From NCBI GenBank assembly GCA_036245525.1, contig BTPG01000003.1:194334725-194398724 (forward strand): a stretch of DNA of 64,000 nt, read 5' to 3'. The stretch is from Semisulcospira habei (lineage: Eukaryota > Mollusca > Gastropoda > Semisulcospiridae). Positions 24,685-35,919 of this stretch are shown here, piece after piece. Numbering within the stretch: the stretch's first letter is position 1; every line of letters begins with the position of its first letter. Made by a program: the position numbers and the translations under genes. The notes under the pieces were generated by a model, which saw only the letters and a list, made by a program, of their open reading frames with translations, was not told where the DNA came from and did no database searches.

Positions 24685-25112
24685 CAACACACCACCAGCT
24701 GATCAATACACAGTGAATTGTTGAAATTCTATTGTGAAGTCCTGTGCTTTGAAAATAAATATGAGTCACAGATAAATTATAAGTCTTGCAGGAGCACTGT
24801 TTATGTCCAAGAAAGGTACTTTAGTACTAGTTTCGTACATGAACTAAGCGTTTTTGTTTGTTACTACTAGCATTTAGAAACCGAGGGCCATGCAGTCAGA
24901 GACTATCGTGCAACTGTTATGACACACACACACACAAAAAGATGGAGGATACAAATGGTCTGTGCTGTCTACACTCATTTGTAGTGAATGACTTACAAAA
25001 AGACGAACTGCTCAATGACATCAGAATATCCTCTGTGTAACTGGGAAATTTCGTACTTGACACACACAAGTGTGTGTCAGAAACGAGGGTTTTCAGTAAT
25101 ACAATCGATGTG

Positions 25113-25216
25113 TACACTAATGAGCAAAAGAAATGCGACATTTCTTTTATTCGTCAGAAACACGTTAGTGTTTCCGGTTAATCCAAAAATGTCACATTTC
25201 TTTTGCTCGTCAGTAT
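25113..25216. mobile_element. Family N palindromic MITE
   Basis: The ends TACACTAATGAGCAAAAGAA and CTTTTGCTCGTCAGTATA carry the same GCAAAAGAAATGCGACA word as the 20280 copy. The interior has a second hairpin, AAACAC-GTTA-GTGTTT. Confidence 0.65.
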
Positions 25217-25691
25217 ATCTCTACTAAGCTTCTCCTTGGTCTGAAATTGAAGGTAAACTTTCTGTTCATCTTCTTCTGCATGGAAAAACGAACAACCTAA
25301 CAGCGAACTTCCGTAGGTGTAGCGCAGCAGGAGATACCCCTCTTCAGAGGAGATTTTCCATCTGAAGAGCCGTGTATAGCATAAAATCAGTCTTGTTACT
25401 TCAACAGCTGAACAGGCCTTTCAAAGACTAACTCTAACGGAGTCAGTTAATCGACTAAGTTGGCAGTAATCATTTCGTTCAAAACAAGATCTTCGTGAGC
25501 TCGGTCGTGTCATCCTGGAAAAGCGGGACAACTTTGTCGTGAGGACGGTGTTGTCGCCCTTTGTTTTCATAATTTATACCTTTTTTGATGAGCAGCTTAT
25601 CTGAACTTACAGTATGTGTAAATGTGGATGAGTACTGACCCATGATTTTGATATTCGACGCAGAGCCAAGATGATCAAATCACAGACCAGT
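25217..25691. other. No gene seen
   Basis: Unique sequence with no recognised frame. A CTCTTCAGAGGAGATTTTCC...TCTGAAGAG inverted pair lies near 25340-25370. Confidence 0.35.
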
Positions 25692-25770
25692 TTAACTCAT
25701 TTGAGACGTGCCGCCTCCGGATAAGCGGTCATACCGCGTATCCGGAGGCGGCACATTTCAAGTGAGTTTA
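25692..25770. mobile_element. Family C palindromic MITE (79 bp)
   Basis: It starts TTAACTCATTTGAGACGTG and ends CAAGTGAGTTTAC, the final TTAA drifted to TTAC. The arms pair GCCGCCTCCGGAT with ATCCGGAGGCGGC. The tip is eroded. Confidence 0.72.
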
Positions 25771-26075
25771 CAGATTTCGGTTTTTTTTTATTATTTTTTT
25801 TTTAATGGTCAAAAGTGCCCAGATGTTAGTATTTGTGCACTTGTCTAAACACCATAGGCAAATTATATACAATCTGTAAAATGCACAGTGCGAAAATTAT
25901 CGTGGAGATGCCTGTCAACGCAGGGCAGAAGAAAACAAGAATGTGTGCCCATGTTTGTCCACCTAAAATGCAAGGTATAATCACGTACAGGCATCAAGTA
26001 CAACCGCCAAATCATACAAACCGATCACCATATTATCGAAGGAAAAAAGTCAGTGTTCTCAGATCAAACTGTTTC

Positions 26076-26144
26076 TTAACCCCTTTTGTGCGCAGCCACC
26101 GGTATTGTTTACAGTACCGGTGGCTGCGTGCACAAGGGGGTTAA
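26076..26144. mobile_element. Family F palindromic MITE (69 bp)
   Basis: TTAA is at 26076-26079 and 26141-26144. TTAACCCCTTTTGTGCGCAG mirrors CTGCGTGCACAAGGGGGTTAA with few mismatches. The core is GCCACCGGTA...TACCGGTGGC with a short loop. The whole unit is palindromic. Confidence 0.75.
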
Positions 26145-26451
26145 CTGATTGTTCCTTTCTTTTAGTGCCCACCGCTTCCTTGTTCCGTTTGGGCACGAAG
26201 TCATTCCTCTTCTGAAGCATATCACAAAATCTACTGGCCAGCTGCAAAATAATATGCAAAACTGCATATAACGTTCCATCATTTTTTTGTGATACTGTCA
26301 AAATGCATGCTTTGTGATCATTATATAATATTGTCCTCAGCGTTCCAAATGTTTTCATGAGAAAATCAAACACTAACGAAAGGTCACAGAATTATTGGAG
26401 ACCTCGACGTTCTGCTTTTTTTTTCTGGAGACAAAAGAAAACTAAACAACA

Positions 26452-26640
26452 TAACCAATTCAGCCCTGACGCACTACAGCAGGAGATGGGTCGACCATGA
26501 TAATTCAAGAGTAGTGCCAGATTAGCATGGCGCCTGTCGGCGCCAAGCTAATCTGGCATTGCCCTTGAATTATCATGGTCGAGCCATCTCCTGCAACTGG
26601 TCGACCATGATAATTCAAGAGTAGTGCCATATTTATTAGA
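26452..26640. mobile_element. Family A element with partial arm duplication
   Basis: The hairpin at 26480-26593 extends into the flanks (CAGGAGATGGGTCGACC / GGTCGAGCCATCTCCTG). The left arm beginning, TGGTCGACCATGATAATTC..., is repeated at 26598-26633. The left terminus ACCAATTCAGCCCTGACGC resembles the copy at 45392. Confidence 0.68.
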
Positions 26641-26843
26641 CGAACTTCGGGCTTGTGATTTGCAGGTATACTGACGATTTCCATCAAAAGAGTGTGACGA
26701 CCAAATTGATACACGGATACAGTGTTGATTGAAGGATTTGAGGTCCACGTTTTGAAGAACACTTGTGAGTCACGATCAGTAGAACACGCTATGGACGTGT
26801 CACCAAATAGCTGTTTCACTTCCAGTGCCAGCTGCGGAAGATG

Positions 26844-26940
26844 GATCGACCATGACAAGTTCAAGAGTAGTGCCTGGTTTGTTTGGCGCATACAGCGCCA
26901 AGCAAAACAGGCACTAAACTTGAACATGTCGTGGTCGATC
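26844..26940. mobile_element. Divergent family A palindrome
   Basis: The outer arms GATCGACCATGACAAGTTCA / TGAACATGTCGTGGTCGATC are kept. The core is changed in both arms together: GCCTGGTTTG...TTGGCGC against GCGCCAAGCAAAACAGGC. No clear TTAA termini. Confidence 0.62.
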
Positions 26941-27440
26941 TGTCTACGGCGACGTGTCTGTTGTTATCGGACGACGATCCTAACATCTGACGATTGACTC
27001 TGGAAGTGAACTAGATGAAATGCTGATACAACAGGCAGCGTCACTGAGTTTACACTGAAACGGGTTGAGTGAGTGTTAAGTGTTTGGAGACCAAGGCCGA
27101 CGAGCCTCATCGTGCGTTGAATACTGAGCCACTTGAGGTCCAAGTCAGCATTCAGATTGTCGAAAAGTCTGTGGGTGACCCTTGAAGGCCGTAAGGACAC
27201 TCACTCTTCCATCTTATTATCCAACAAAACAACAACAACAAACTGAACTAGTAAGTCGCCAAGATTCACCACAACGTGCCCAACATAGCAGACGTTTCAG
27301 GCGAATACAGTTGTGTCCAGAAGTCTGCAATTTGAGTCGCCAATGGACCTCTGAAAACTTTCATCTTTCTCAAGTGCGAGAATGATATCACCAAGTAAGA
27401 CCTCCTCCAGTCTTTCGGCCAATCCCGTCCCATTTGCATG

Positions 27441-27505
27441 AGGCACAGATTTGCATGAACCCTTGCAGCTGCAGGGACTCATAAAAATATATGCTTTATG
27501 CTGGC
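27441..27505. mobile_element. Decayed family B hairpin
   Basis: GGCACAGATTTGCATGAACC...TGCAGCTGCAGGGACTCAT... keeps the family outline with many mismatches. No termini. Confidence 0.4.
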
Positions 27506-28306
27506 AAACAAGGACTGGCCACAACTACATCCCCAGACTGAGACACTCAATCAGGGTCAGCTCTGCCGGCTGTCCTTCGTCTTTCAGTGACTTGACAGTC
27601 AGGGAGTCGGCCCACTGAGTCAGCTGTGTCTACTTACTATAATCGCTATCGCCGATCTGTGAGTTTCTCTTGGTCCTGGCATGGGCCCGTTACATTCGAT
27701 GGCGTTGCGATAGATATTAAAATCATCTCAACGCAAATGCCCGAAATTCACCCGTCAGTTGCTATCACTGAGCACAAACTGTCTTCGAAGCAATGTCACG
27801 CGATCTGCAAGCAGCTCTCCATCAGCGGTAGGTGATCCATGCTACTTCAGGTATCAAGATAACCACAGACCATCAGCGTTTCTTCTGCATCGAAAGTTTC
27901 ATTAGTTGTTTCTGTGAGTGCCAGTTTGACACCGGTTCATATCACAGGAACAGAGAACACGAGTCAATACCCGGCAGTGCGCTGTTATTCATTTTTAGAC
28001 AAGAAGTGCCGCCCAGCACAATGAAGTCTGGTCTCTCCTCCTTAGATGACAAGCTCGTCTGGGCGCCGAATGCTCAGGACTTGCCAGTCAACGAAATCTA
28101 ACAACAGCGCAAATGATGTCCTCGCAAGTAATGATCTTGCATGTGGACCTTGAAAGCACCGAGAGCACACTTCAGTGATCTCTCGCAGCTCCAAGAGCGT
28201 GTATACCTCATGCCCACAGGCGAAGAATAACCCTGTCCGGGTGATGTGCGAAACGTTGTGTACAACGAGTGCGAGAACATTCCCCAGTAGCAAAAACGTC
28301 TTCGGG
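27506..28306. other. Downstream of Wnt exon; no gene recognised
   Basis: Given the - strand Wnt exon, the part just below 28527 should hold its 3' untranslated region. I see no AATAAA on the - strand close to the stop codon that I would commit to. Frames at 27832-28101 and 28042-28523 match nothing I recognise. Confidence 0.4.
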
Positions 28307-28368
28307 TCCATGACGGCCGCAGTGGGCTCGCGCACGGACGTGCGCGGGCCCACTGCGGCCGTCGTGGA
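28307..28368. repeat. Family H palindrome
   Basis: TCCATGACGGCCGCAGTGGGC pairs with GCCCACTGCGGCCGTCGTGGA around CGCGCACGGACGTGCGCG, itself palindromic. It lies 159 bp past the Wnt stop codon, so it may be transcribed in the 3' untranslated region. A related copy is at 51725, with similar flanking sequence (GCTTAC near 28382 and 51790). Confidence 0.72.
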
Positions 28369-28526
28369 CATGAGAACCTTTGCTTACTGGTTTCTGACTC
28401 GAAATCAAGCAGGGTACCTATTTGCTTCCTAGTCAAAACGTTCTTACAAACATGTTCCAGCCGGGCTGGGGAAGATGATATTCCTGTATTGTGTACAATG
28501 TGACTGTCCAAACTTGCACACACACG

Positions 28527-28988
28527 CTACTTGCACGTCTGTACGTCTATCGTGCGCTCACACGTCTTGCAACGCACGTAGCAGCACCAGTAGAACTTGC
28601 AGTTACACCGTTCCACCAGCTTCCGTTTGAACGTGTTGTAGCCACGCCCACAGCACATCAGCGTGCACCCGTCCATGCCTTGCGAGTTGCGGTTGCACTC
28701 CCGACCCACCGTCCCCAGCGAGCCCGTGTCTGAGTTGGCCTCGCAATAGTCCGGGGACTGGTCCAGGTAGATGAGGTCCTCTTTCGTGGGCTTGTTGAAC
28801 CGCTTGTTCTTGCGCTTGAGCTGCGTGCCGCGCTTGTTGAACTTGGTCTCCGTGGCGCCGTCATAGCGGTCTTTCAGGCGGTCGCCCACCTCACGGAACG
28901 TGGCCAGCTGTTGCCAGCAGGTCTTCATGCTGCACGAGCCGGACACCCCGTGGCACTTGCACGCCACCTTGGCGTAGTTGTACACCGC
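28527..28988 (-). CDS. Wnt5: Wnt family ligand, last coding exon (Wnt5-like)
   Basis: This exon encodes the C-terminal 153 residues of a secreted Wnt glycoprotein, the lipid-modified ligand of Frizzled-type receptors. The frame opens at [19 protein letters not shown], which carries the invariant CHGVSGSC motif with the serine that Porcupine acylates. It then runs through [64 protein letters not shown] and the terminal TCK before the stop at 28527-28529. These are the cysteine-rich C-terminal (NC linker and thumb/knuckle) signatures, complete and uninterrupted. On the - strand a polypyrimidine tract and TTTCAG precede the first codon at 28988, so this is a 3' splice site with a phase-0 intron. 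Residues around the first helix and the [11 protein letters not shown]...[10 protein letters not shown] stretch look most like protostome Wnt5. The VERCNCKF...CYVRC end also resembles Wnt16, so the subfamily needs a tree. Upstream exons are not recognised in the window. Confidence 0.9.
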   Translation of the reverse strand, partial: AVYNYAKVACKCHGVSGSCSMKTCWQQLATFREVGDRLKDRYDGATETKFNKRGTQLKRKNKRFNKPTKEDLIYLDQSPDYCEANSDTGSLGTVGRECNRNSQGMDGCTLMCCGRGYNTFKRKLVERCNCKFYWCCYVRCKTCERTIDVQTCK

Positions 28989-29088
28989 CTGAAACACGCG
29001 GAGGGAAACAATTAGGGAAAAAAATAACCACACAAATAAATCTTGATTATTACCAGGAGTCACTTTGGAGTTACTTATTTATGACGGT
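28989..29088 (-). other. Start of Wnt upstream intron (3' splice region)
   Basis: Reading on the - strand, TTTTTTCCC...TTTCCCTCC...GTTTCAG leads into the exon. The frame stays open upstream, but the translation there loses Wnt similarity exactly at the AG. The intron extends to higher coordinates and may cover much of the rest of the window. Confidence 0.7.
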
Positions 29089-29272
29089 TTAACCCCCTTC
29101 ATTGCGGAGAAAAAATGAGCACCACCTAACTGCAAAAGGCATAGATCCTCATGAGCCCCCGCAGTTGCGGGGGCTCATGAGGATCTATGCCTCTTGCTGA
29201 GACCTCTTTGTCTCCATGTTCTTTGACGTTGAATTCATAGTGCATTGCGTCCACTGGCAGTGGAGGGGTTAA
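29089..29272. mobile_element. Family B palindromic MITE (184 bp)
   Basis: An intact copy: TTAA 29089-29092 (TTAACCCCCTTCATTGCGG) and 29269-29272 (CACTGGCAGTGGAGGGGTTAA). The hairpin at 29132-29198 has one mismatch (GCAAAAGGC / GCCTCTTGC) and tip CCCCCGC-AGTT-GCGGGGG. It lies about 100 bp inside the likely Wnt intron. Confidence 0.82.
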
Positions 29273-29953
29273 CGCAGAAGAGGTGACCAAAGACTGTATC
29301 ACGAGGGGGGGGGGGGGGGGGAAGGGTGGTGCCACTTTGGACATGACAGCATCAAAGAAATAAACAATCAACCAATGAAACGTATGAGATTATGAGCATT
29401 GGACAGTGTCATGACATGTTCTGGAATCTAATGGTCTGCAGTGAAAATCGCAAGGCAAAGATTACTGCTGTTCAGAGTAAGAAAAAAAAAACAAGATGTG
29501 ATGAACCATAACCCACAAAGTCCCTTCTATATCAGAGCTGTCCTCACGGCTGTCAATGGTCTCTACCTTTTGTCTTTGACCTGATTCTGATTTTGAATTA
29601 TCTCCTATTGAAAAAGTCTCGCAGATATGCCAATGCGTCAGTGAGTTCTATAAGGGGCGCAGGACATACGCGTCATTGATTTGTCAAACGTCATATGTAA
29701 TGACGTAAGTTTTAGGTTTTACGTAATTTTATATTTTAGGTGATATGAGTTTTACTTTCGCTTCATAGGCTTGAGAAAATGATGACAAAACTAGAATTTC
29801 ACAGTACAATTTCAGTCTTGCTATAATTTGTGTGAAAGCATGTTGACTTTACCTAGCTACATGATATACTAAGTACACGGGTCATCTTCATGCTCTTCTG
29901 AAAGCGCGTCGATGTGTGTGCGTGTTAGTGCGTGCATGCGCGCGCGCTCCAAA
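29273..29953. other. No gene seen; poly-G tract
   Basis: An 18-base G run is at about 29305-29322. The rest is AT-rich unique sequence, presumably Wnt intron. A GTCATATGTAATGACGTAA-like element lies near 29690-29707. Confidence 0.4.
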
Positions 29954-30020
29954 CATCTCCAAGAGGCATAGATCCTCATGCGCCTGTAAAGCGCATGAGG
30001 ATCTATTCCTCCTGGAGATG
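29954..30020. mobile_element. Family B hairpin, tip variant
   Basis: CATCTCCAAGAGGCATAGAT... pairs with ...CTATTCCTCCTGGAGATG. The usual GAGCCCCCGC tip is replaced by GCGC-CTGTAAA-GCGC. No TTAA termini. The CATCTCC/GGAGATG extension shows the pairing continues outside the usual stem. Confidence 0.6.
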
Positions 30021-30761
30021 CGTGCATGTTTGTGAGAGAGAAGGAGCCGCGCGCGAGAGAAAGAATGACGTCATATTTAGAGTATTATGTCAGTGTCTGC
30101 GTGGTGACGGAGTTGCCTCTTTTACGTCACCACCACTATCTGACTTTTCTAGAAATCAAGGTTTTTTAATGTTTTAATTCTTTTCTGAAAAGAATTAATT
30201 TTTACTAAAGAAGTTGAAAGGATACAAAGCTGACTAACGAACTCATCCAATGTCTTTATCCAAACTAGCTATATGTAAAAGTTCAAGTAAGTGTGACAAA
30301 AATTACAGACTAATCTGGGTCAACCGACTTCCTATAAATGGTTGCTTGTTATGTCTTCAGTGAGACATTCAATTACAATATGCTCGGAGGCTCTCTTAGC
30401 CACCCACTTAAGAAAGTATTTCGCCAAGTTCCAAGCTTGTATTTACAGAAATATCGGAGTTTCTCTTGTTTACATACATACGCACACACATACATACATA
30501 CGCACATACGGCGCTTCGCGCCAAATGTACCTTCAGCAGCGAGGTTAGCGTAACTAGACATGACGTAATTTTTATCTTGTTACTTCAATTGCCCGCCTTT
30601 GACATCATGGACATGCTATTAAATTCGCCCCACCGTGAACCGTCCTAAAAAATAAAATAAAAAGTCACTGCTATAAATAAAAGGGACTTAAAAAACAAGA
30701 ATGAGAGTAGAAGGTGAAACTGCTGAAGTAGCTTTAAACCCAAACGACACCTCAGTGTGTG
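30021..30761. other. No gene seen
   Basis: Unique sequence with a small CATA/CACA repeat (30473-30508). Frames at 30338-30553 have no recognisable features. Confidence 0.35.
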
Positions 30762-30975
30762 TTAACTCATTCAGTTCCGACACACCACAGTAAGCTATCG
30801 CTCGACCATGATAGTTCAAGGGTGGTGCCAGAATAGCTTGGCGCCCAAAGGCGCCAAGCTATTCTGGCACCACCCTTGAACTATCATGGTCGATCTGTCG
30901 CCTAAATTGTAATGCAGTCCTCACAGGACAACTCCACAAAATGGGGTATTTCGTACCTGGGACACAATGTGTTAA
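30762..30975. mobile_element. Family A palindromic MITE (214 bp)
   Basis: TTAA is at 30762-30765 (TTAACTCATTCAGTTCCGAC) and 30972-30975 (GGGACACAATGTGTTAA). The hairpin at 30802-30893 is near perfect with tip GGCGCC-CAAA-GGCGCC. First element of a three-element chain. Confidence 0.8.
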
Positions 30976-31075
30976 GCGAGTCTCGATCAGCAAGAGGAAC
31001 AGATTATGATGAGTCCCTGTAGATTCAGAGACTCGTGATGGTCTAGGCCTCTCGCCGGTGAAATAAAAATGTTAA
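30972..31075. mobile_element. Decayed family B element in TTAA chain
   Basis: It lies between TTAA 30972-30975 and TTAA 31072-31075. CAGCAAGAGGAACAGATTAT... and ...GGTCTAGGCCTCTCGCCGG keep the outer hairpin. The core has many mismatches. Confidence 0.58.
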
Positions 31076-31165
31076 CCTTTTGGGCGTCGGTAGCGGTTTT
31101 AGTCGCGATGATTCCGGTAGGAATCATCGCGACTAAAACCGCTACCGACACCCACAGGGATAAAC
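31072..31165. mobile_element. Family D palindromic MITE
   Basis: It starts TTAACCTTTTGGGCGTCGG. The hairpin at 31086-31149 is perfect, 30-bp arms from GTCGGTAGC to GGAATCATC around GGTA. The right end ACCCACAGGGATAAAC has lost TTAA. Third element of the chain. Confidence 0.75.
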
Positions 31166-31723
31166 AGACTGGTCGTGTGCAAACTAATTGCTCCTTCACC
31201 TATGACGAGGAAACACATAAGAAAATACGAAAGACAAGCAGCAGTAGCATTAGACCAGGGGACAGGGGTCGAGGCACGGTTTCTGACATTAAAAGCGCAG
31301 TTTCAGGCCGCAGAGGCACATTTTTGACAGTAATATCTCTGCAAAGGGACAGAAATACTCTTTCCAAGCGGCAAAATAAACCACCTCTTTCAATATTCAA
31401 AGGTAGCGGAATTCGTGCAAAAAAAAAAAGAATGTGCACTGTATAGACAGTTACGGTGAGCTAAATTTGGATAGAGACAAACCCTGGGAGGTATTGATCG
31501 ATAGAAAGAGGTTACAACCCGACACAAACAGTAATAACTTTCCCACAGTCAACTTAAATCTCGCTCCCTCCCCTTCCTCTCGCCCCATGCACCTCCCCCC
31601 CCCCCCCACACACACACACACCTATCCCCTACACTCCGCTTCACCCCAACCAGCACAAACACTTACTGTCGATTGTGCCTCAAAGTTCTCTGATCTTGAA
31701 ACACAACTAGCTGGCTATCAGAC
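31166..31723. other. No gene seen
   Basis: Unique sequence with a C11 plus (CA)n stretch (31597-31620). Overlapping short frames on both strands show no recognisable domain. Confidence 0.35.
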
Positions 31724-31813
31724 TTAGCCCTCAATGTCGGCAGCACTTTTTGTCCAGGTGATTCCTGCCGGAATCACCTCGACAAAAAACGCTACCGACA
31801 GCCACAGGGTTAA
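31724..31813. mobile_element. Family D palindromic MITE (90 bp)
   Basis: It starts TTAGCCCTCAATGTCGGCAG (left TTAA drifted) and ends CGACAGCCACAGGGTTAA. The hairpin at 31736-31799 pairs TTTTTGTCCAGGTGATTCC with GGAATCACCTCGACAAAAA around TGCC. Confidence 0.75.
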
Positions 31814-32121
31814 AGGAAACATGCGGGTGTTCCGGCAAGTCATAAAATGCATTTAAGAAGGGGGGAAAAAAAGTGGACGTTCAACAATGAACAATGGGCT
31901 GGACGACTCTTTTTTATATATACAATTACATAAACCTCCGAATATAACACACGTTTTGTCATTATATCCGATGTTTCTTACGAGCGAAGTAATTCACGTG
32001 CTTAGAATGACGTCGTGACCTCTCAGAATTGTTGTTATTAATTTAAATATATCCGATTTTATAATAAAACACTTTGCTGTGTAGTACTCTGTGTGTGTTT
32101 GCGTTTATTAGGCCTACTTAC

Positions 32122-32720
<599 letters not shown>

Positions 32721-35515
32721 GTTGCCAGCCTTCAGCGTGACGACAAGAAAGCTGCCCTTCAGGCCGATTTACAGCGCATGCTCAAAGACACAGTTGATCC
32801 AGCAGACTCCTCCCCTGAAACACTCTGGGAACAACTGAAAACTGCTATTGTAAAATCTTATGTGGAAGTCTTGGGCTTTGCTAGAAAGAGGAACAAAGAT
32901 TGGTTTGACGAAAACGACATAGAGATCCAGGAACTTCTAGCAAAAAAAAGAGCCGCCCGCCAGGCCCACCTAGCCCAGCCTTCCTGCCCTGTGAAGAAGT
33001 CTGCCTTCCGCCTCATCTGCAGCAGTCTCCAGCTCAAGCTTAGAGAACTCCAGAACGAGTGGTGGTCCAGACTCGCACAGAGGACCCAGCTCTGCGCTGA
33101 CAACGGTGACTACAGGGGCTTCTACGAAGCACTGAAAGCAGTGTATGGCCCTAGGCACCTGGTACAAAGTCCCCTGCGAAGCGCTGATGGACAGGCACTC
33201 CTCACAGATAATACCTCCATCTTGAACCGCTGCTCGGAATACTTTCAGGACCTCTTCGGCGCTGAGCGCACTGTTCAAGAAACAGTCAACCTCCAAATCC
33301 CACACCTTTCACTAAAGGTTGAATTGGACGAACCGCCCACCGCCGAAGAGACCCTCACACCCATCCACCAGCTCAAGAGTGGCAAAGCAGCAGGCATTGA
33401 CGGAATCCCGCCAGAGATATGGAAACATGGAGGCCCAGCACTGCACAACAAGCTCCACGACCTCTTTCTCTGCTGCTGGGAAAAAGGAACACTACCAAAG
33501 GATCTCCGTGATGCAGTCATCATCATCCTGTACAAGACCAAAGGAGAGAAGTCTGCCTGCTCTAATTATCGTGGAATTACCTTGTTGTCCATTGCCGGGA
33601 AATTTCTCGCAAGGTTGCTCCTGAATCGGCTGGTACCTGCCATAGCTGAAGACCACCTCCTAGAGGGCCAGTGTGGCTTCAGAGCCAACAGGTGTACCAC
33701 CGACATGGTCTTTGTGCTGAGACAGCTTCACGAGAAGTGCCGCGAGCAGAACAAAGGGCTGTACGTAACGTTTGTCGACCTAACAAAAGCGTTTGACACT
33801 GTGAGCAGGCAAGGTATGTGGCAGATCCTGGAGCGACTAGGCTGTCCCCCAAAGTTCCTCAACATGATCGTCCAGCTCCACGAGGACCAGCAAGGCCAGG
33901 TCAGACTAAACAGTGACCTCTCAGAACCATTCCCCATTCGCAACGGCGTGAAGCAAGGCTGCGTGCTGGCACCGACCCTCTTCACCATCTTCTTCAGCAT
34001 GATGTTGAAGCAGGCCACAGTGGACCTCGACGATGACGATGCAGTGTACATCAGGTATCGTCTCGATGGCAGCCTGTTCAACCTCAGACGACTGCAGGCC
34101 CACACGAAAACCCTAGACCAACTGATTCGTGAGCTGCTCTTTGCTGATGACGCTGCCCTCGTTGCACACACAAAGAGAGCCTTGCAGCGCATTACGTCCT
34201 GCTTCGCAGATGCCGCCCAGCTCTTTGGACTTGAGGTCAGTCTGAAAAAGACAGAGGTCCTTCATCAGCCAGCACCCAAGGAAGAGCATCGCCCTCCCCA
34301 CATCACCATCGGCGAGTCTGAACTGAAGTCTGTACACCAGTTTACCTACCTCGGCTGCATCATCACGTCAGACGCCAAGAGACAAGGAGCTGGACAACAG
34401 GCTGGCAAAAGCGAACAGTGCTTTCGGGCGACTATTCAAGCGGGTGTGGCACAATCAACAGCTGAAAAAAGGCACCAAGATCAGCGTGTACAGAGCTGTC
34501 GTCCTCACCACCCTGCTGTACGGTTCCGATTGATTGATTGTACATTGCTTAACGTCCCGACAGCAACAAGGCTTTCTCAGGACGTGCCTGCACTGCTTGT
34601 GAAAAAAAATAAACAGAACATTGAATGTATGTCGCCAGCCGGTCAAATACATTAAATAAACCTAACGCATGGGGCCTAAATAAAGCTAAGACCATTTAGC
34701 AACACACATCCAATATCAAGAGTTACAGGCAGTGCAGACAGTAGGGAGATTTTTAAAAAGGCAAATACAGGTGAATGGACCTCGGGTAGACAGAAACACA
34801 TGCCCCAGAATAGAGAGAAAAACCCACCCTGTGGGGCTGACCAGGGTGACCCTGGGAACTAAAAAATACCTAACCCCACCCAAGTCCCCCAGGGCAGACC
34901 CGGGTGGGGTCTGTACGGTTCCGAGTCCTGGGCCCTCTACCGCAGCCAACTACGACTCCTCGAACGCTTTCACCAGCGCTGCCTGCGTACCATCCTTAGC
35001 ATTCACTGGAGTGACTATGTCACCAACGTCGAGGTCCTTGAACAGGCGGAAACTTTGAGCATCGAGGCTTTGCTGCTGCGGACACAGCTTCGCTGGGCGG
35101 GGCACGTCTCCAGGATGGAGGATCATCGCCTACCCAAGATCACTCTGTTCGGCGAGCTCGCCACTGGACACCGAGACAGAGGGGCACCAAAGAAGAGATA
35201 CAAAGACGGTCTCAAGAAGTCACTTAGTGCCTGCCAAATCGACCACCGCCAGCGGTCTTCGCTTGCTGCGGACCGTGACACCTGGCGCTCCACCATTCAC
35301 AAGGCAGCCGTCTCCTTTGAGGACTCTCGCAGAGCTAACCTCATGGACAAGCGGCTCAGGAGAAAAAACAGAGTTGTCGTAACTCAGAACCCTGGCCATA
35401 CCTCCCCCTGCAGCCACTGCGGTCGAACCTGCCTGTCCCGGATTGGCCTCCGCAGTCACGAAAATGCCTGCAGACGACGTGGGCAAGCCCTATAGAATCT
35501 TCGTTCGCGAAGTCA
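32721..35515 (+). pseudogene. LINE reverse transcriptase, split by an insertion
   Basis: A 5'-truncated non-LTR element. The frame from about 32691 to 34530 gives a linker, then RT blocks: GKAAGIDGIPPEI (33380), SNYRGITLLSIAGK (33563), GQCGFRANRCTTD (33668), VTFVDLTKAFDTV (33767, first catalytic Asp), NGVKQGCVLAPTLF (33943), LLFADDAALV (34136, catalytic FADD) and HQFTYLGCII (34335). After the SINE-like insertion (34530-34910) it resumes near 34925 with ESWALYRSQLRLLERF. It then continues in another register through LRWAGHVSRMED (35085) to a stop at 35493-35495. A C-terminal Cys/His knuckle ([21 protein letters not shown]) lies just before that stop. The upstream endonuclease is absent. One frame change sits near 34378 (QGAGQQAGK) and another beyond the insertion. 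A second member of this family is at 42700. Clade not assigned. Confidence 0.85.
34530..34910 (-). mobile_element. SINE-like retroposon with 14-bp target duplication
   Basis: It interrupts the LINE. The duplicated site CTGTACGGTTCCGA is exact at 34516-34529 and 34911-34924. On the - strand it starts CCCCACCCGGGTCTGCCCTG and ends GACGTTAAGCAATGTACAAT followed by (CAAT)n, a LINE-like 3' tail. The copy at 46069-49409 has the same 5' and 3' ends, so this is a fixed-length unit of about 380 bp, not a random truncation. I see no clear tRNA-derived promoter. Short + strand frames through it (34732-35058) are not genes. Confidence 0.8.
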
Positions 35516-35517
35516 AG

Positions 35518-35713
<196 letters not shown>

Positions 35714-35715
35714 TG

Positions 35716-35845
35716 TATAACTGAAGTGTGTTATAAGCGAAGCGAATTTGTTAGAAAATGTGCGGCCAGGACCTCTAAAAAAAATGTTATATCCGATTTT
35801 TGCTATATCTGGCCTTGTTTTAAGCGAAGTCGGATGTAGTATAAT
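35716..35845. repeat. Dispersed repeat with TTATATCCGA/TCGGA motifs
   Basis: The segment AGGACCTCTAAAAAAAATG...TTATATCCGATTTTT...GGCCTTGTTTTAAGCGAAG recurs with drift at 62786-62930. It looks like the end of a DNA element; its other end is not located. Confidence 0.45.
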
Positions 35846-35919
35846 CGAACATTCACTAAATTTAACTAAAGATACCGACTAGGTCGAAATTCTAAAATCA
35901 GCGTGGGAATTGTTCTTTG

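Noticed and set aside
28989..29063. In-frame N-terminal extension of the Wnt exon to 29063
   Set aside because: Wnt similarity stops exactly at the TTTCAG acceptor; the upstream codons are intron.
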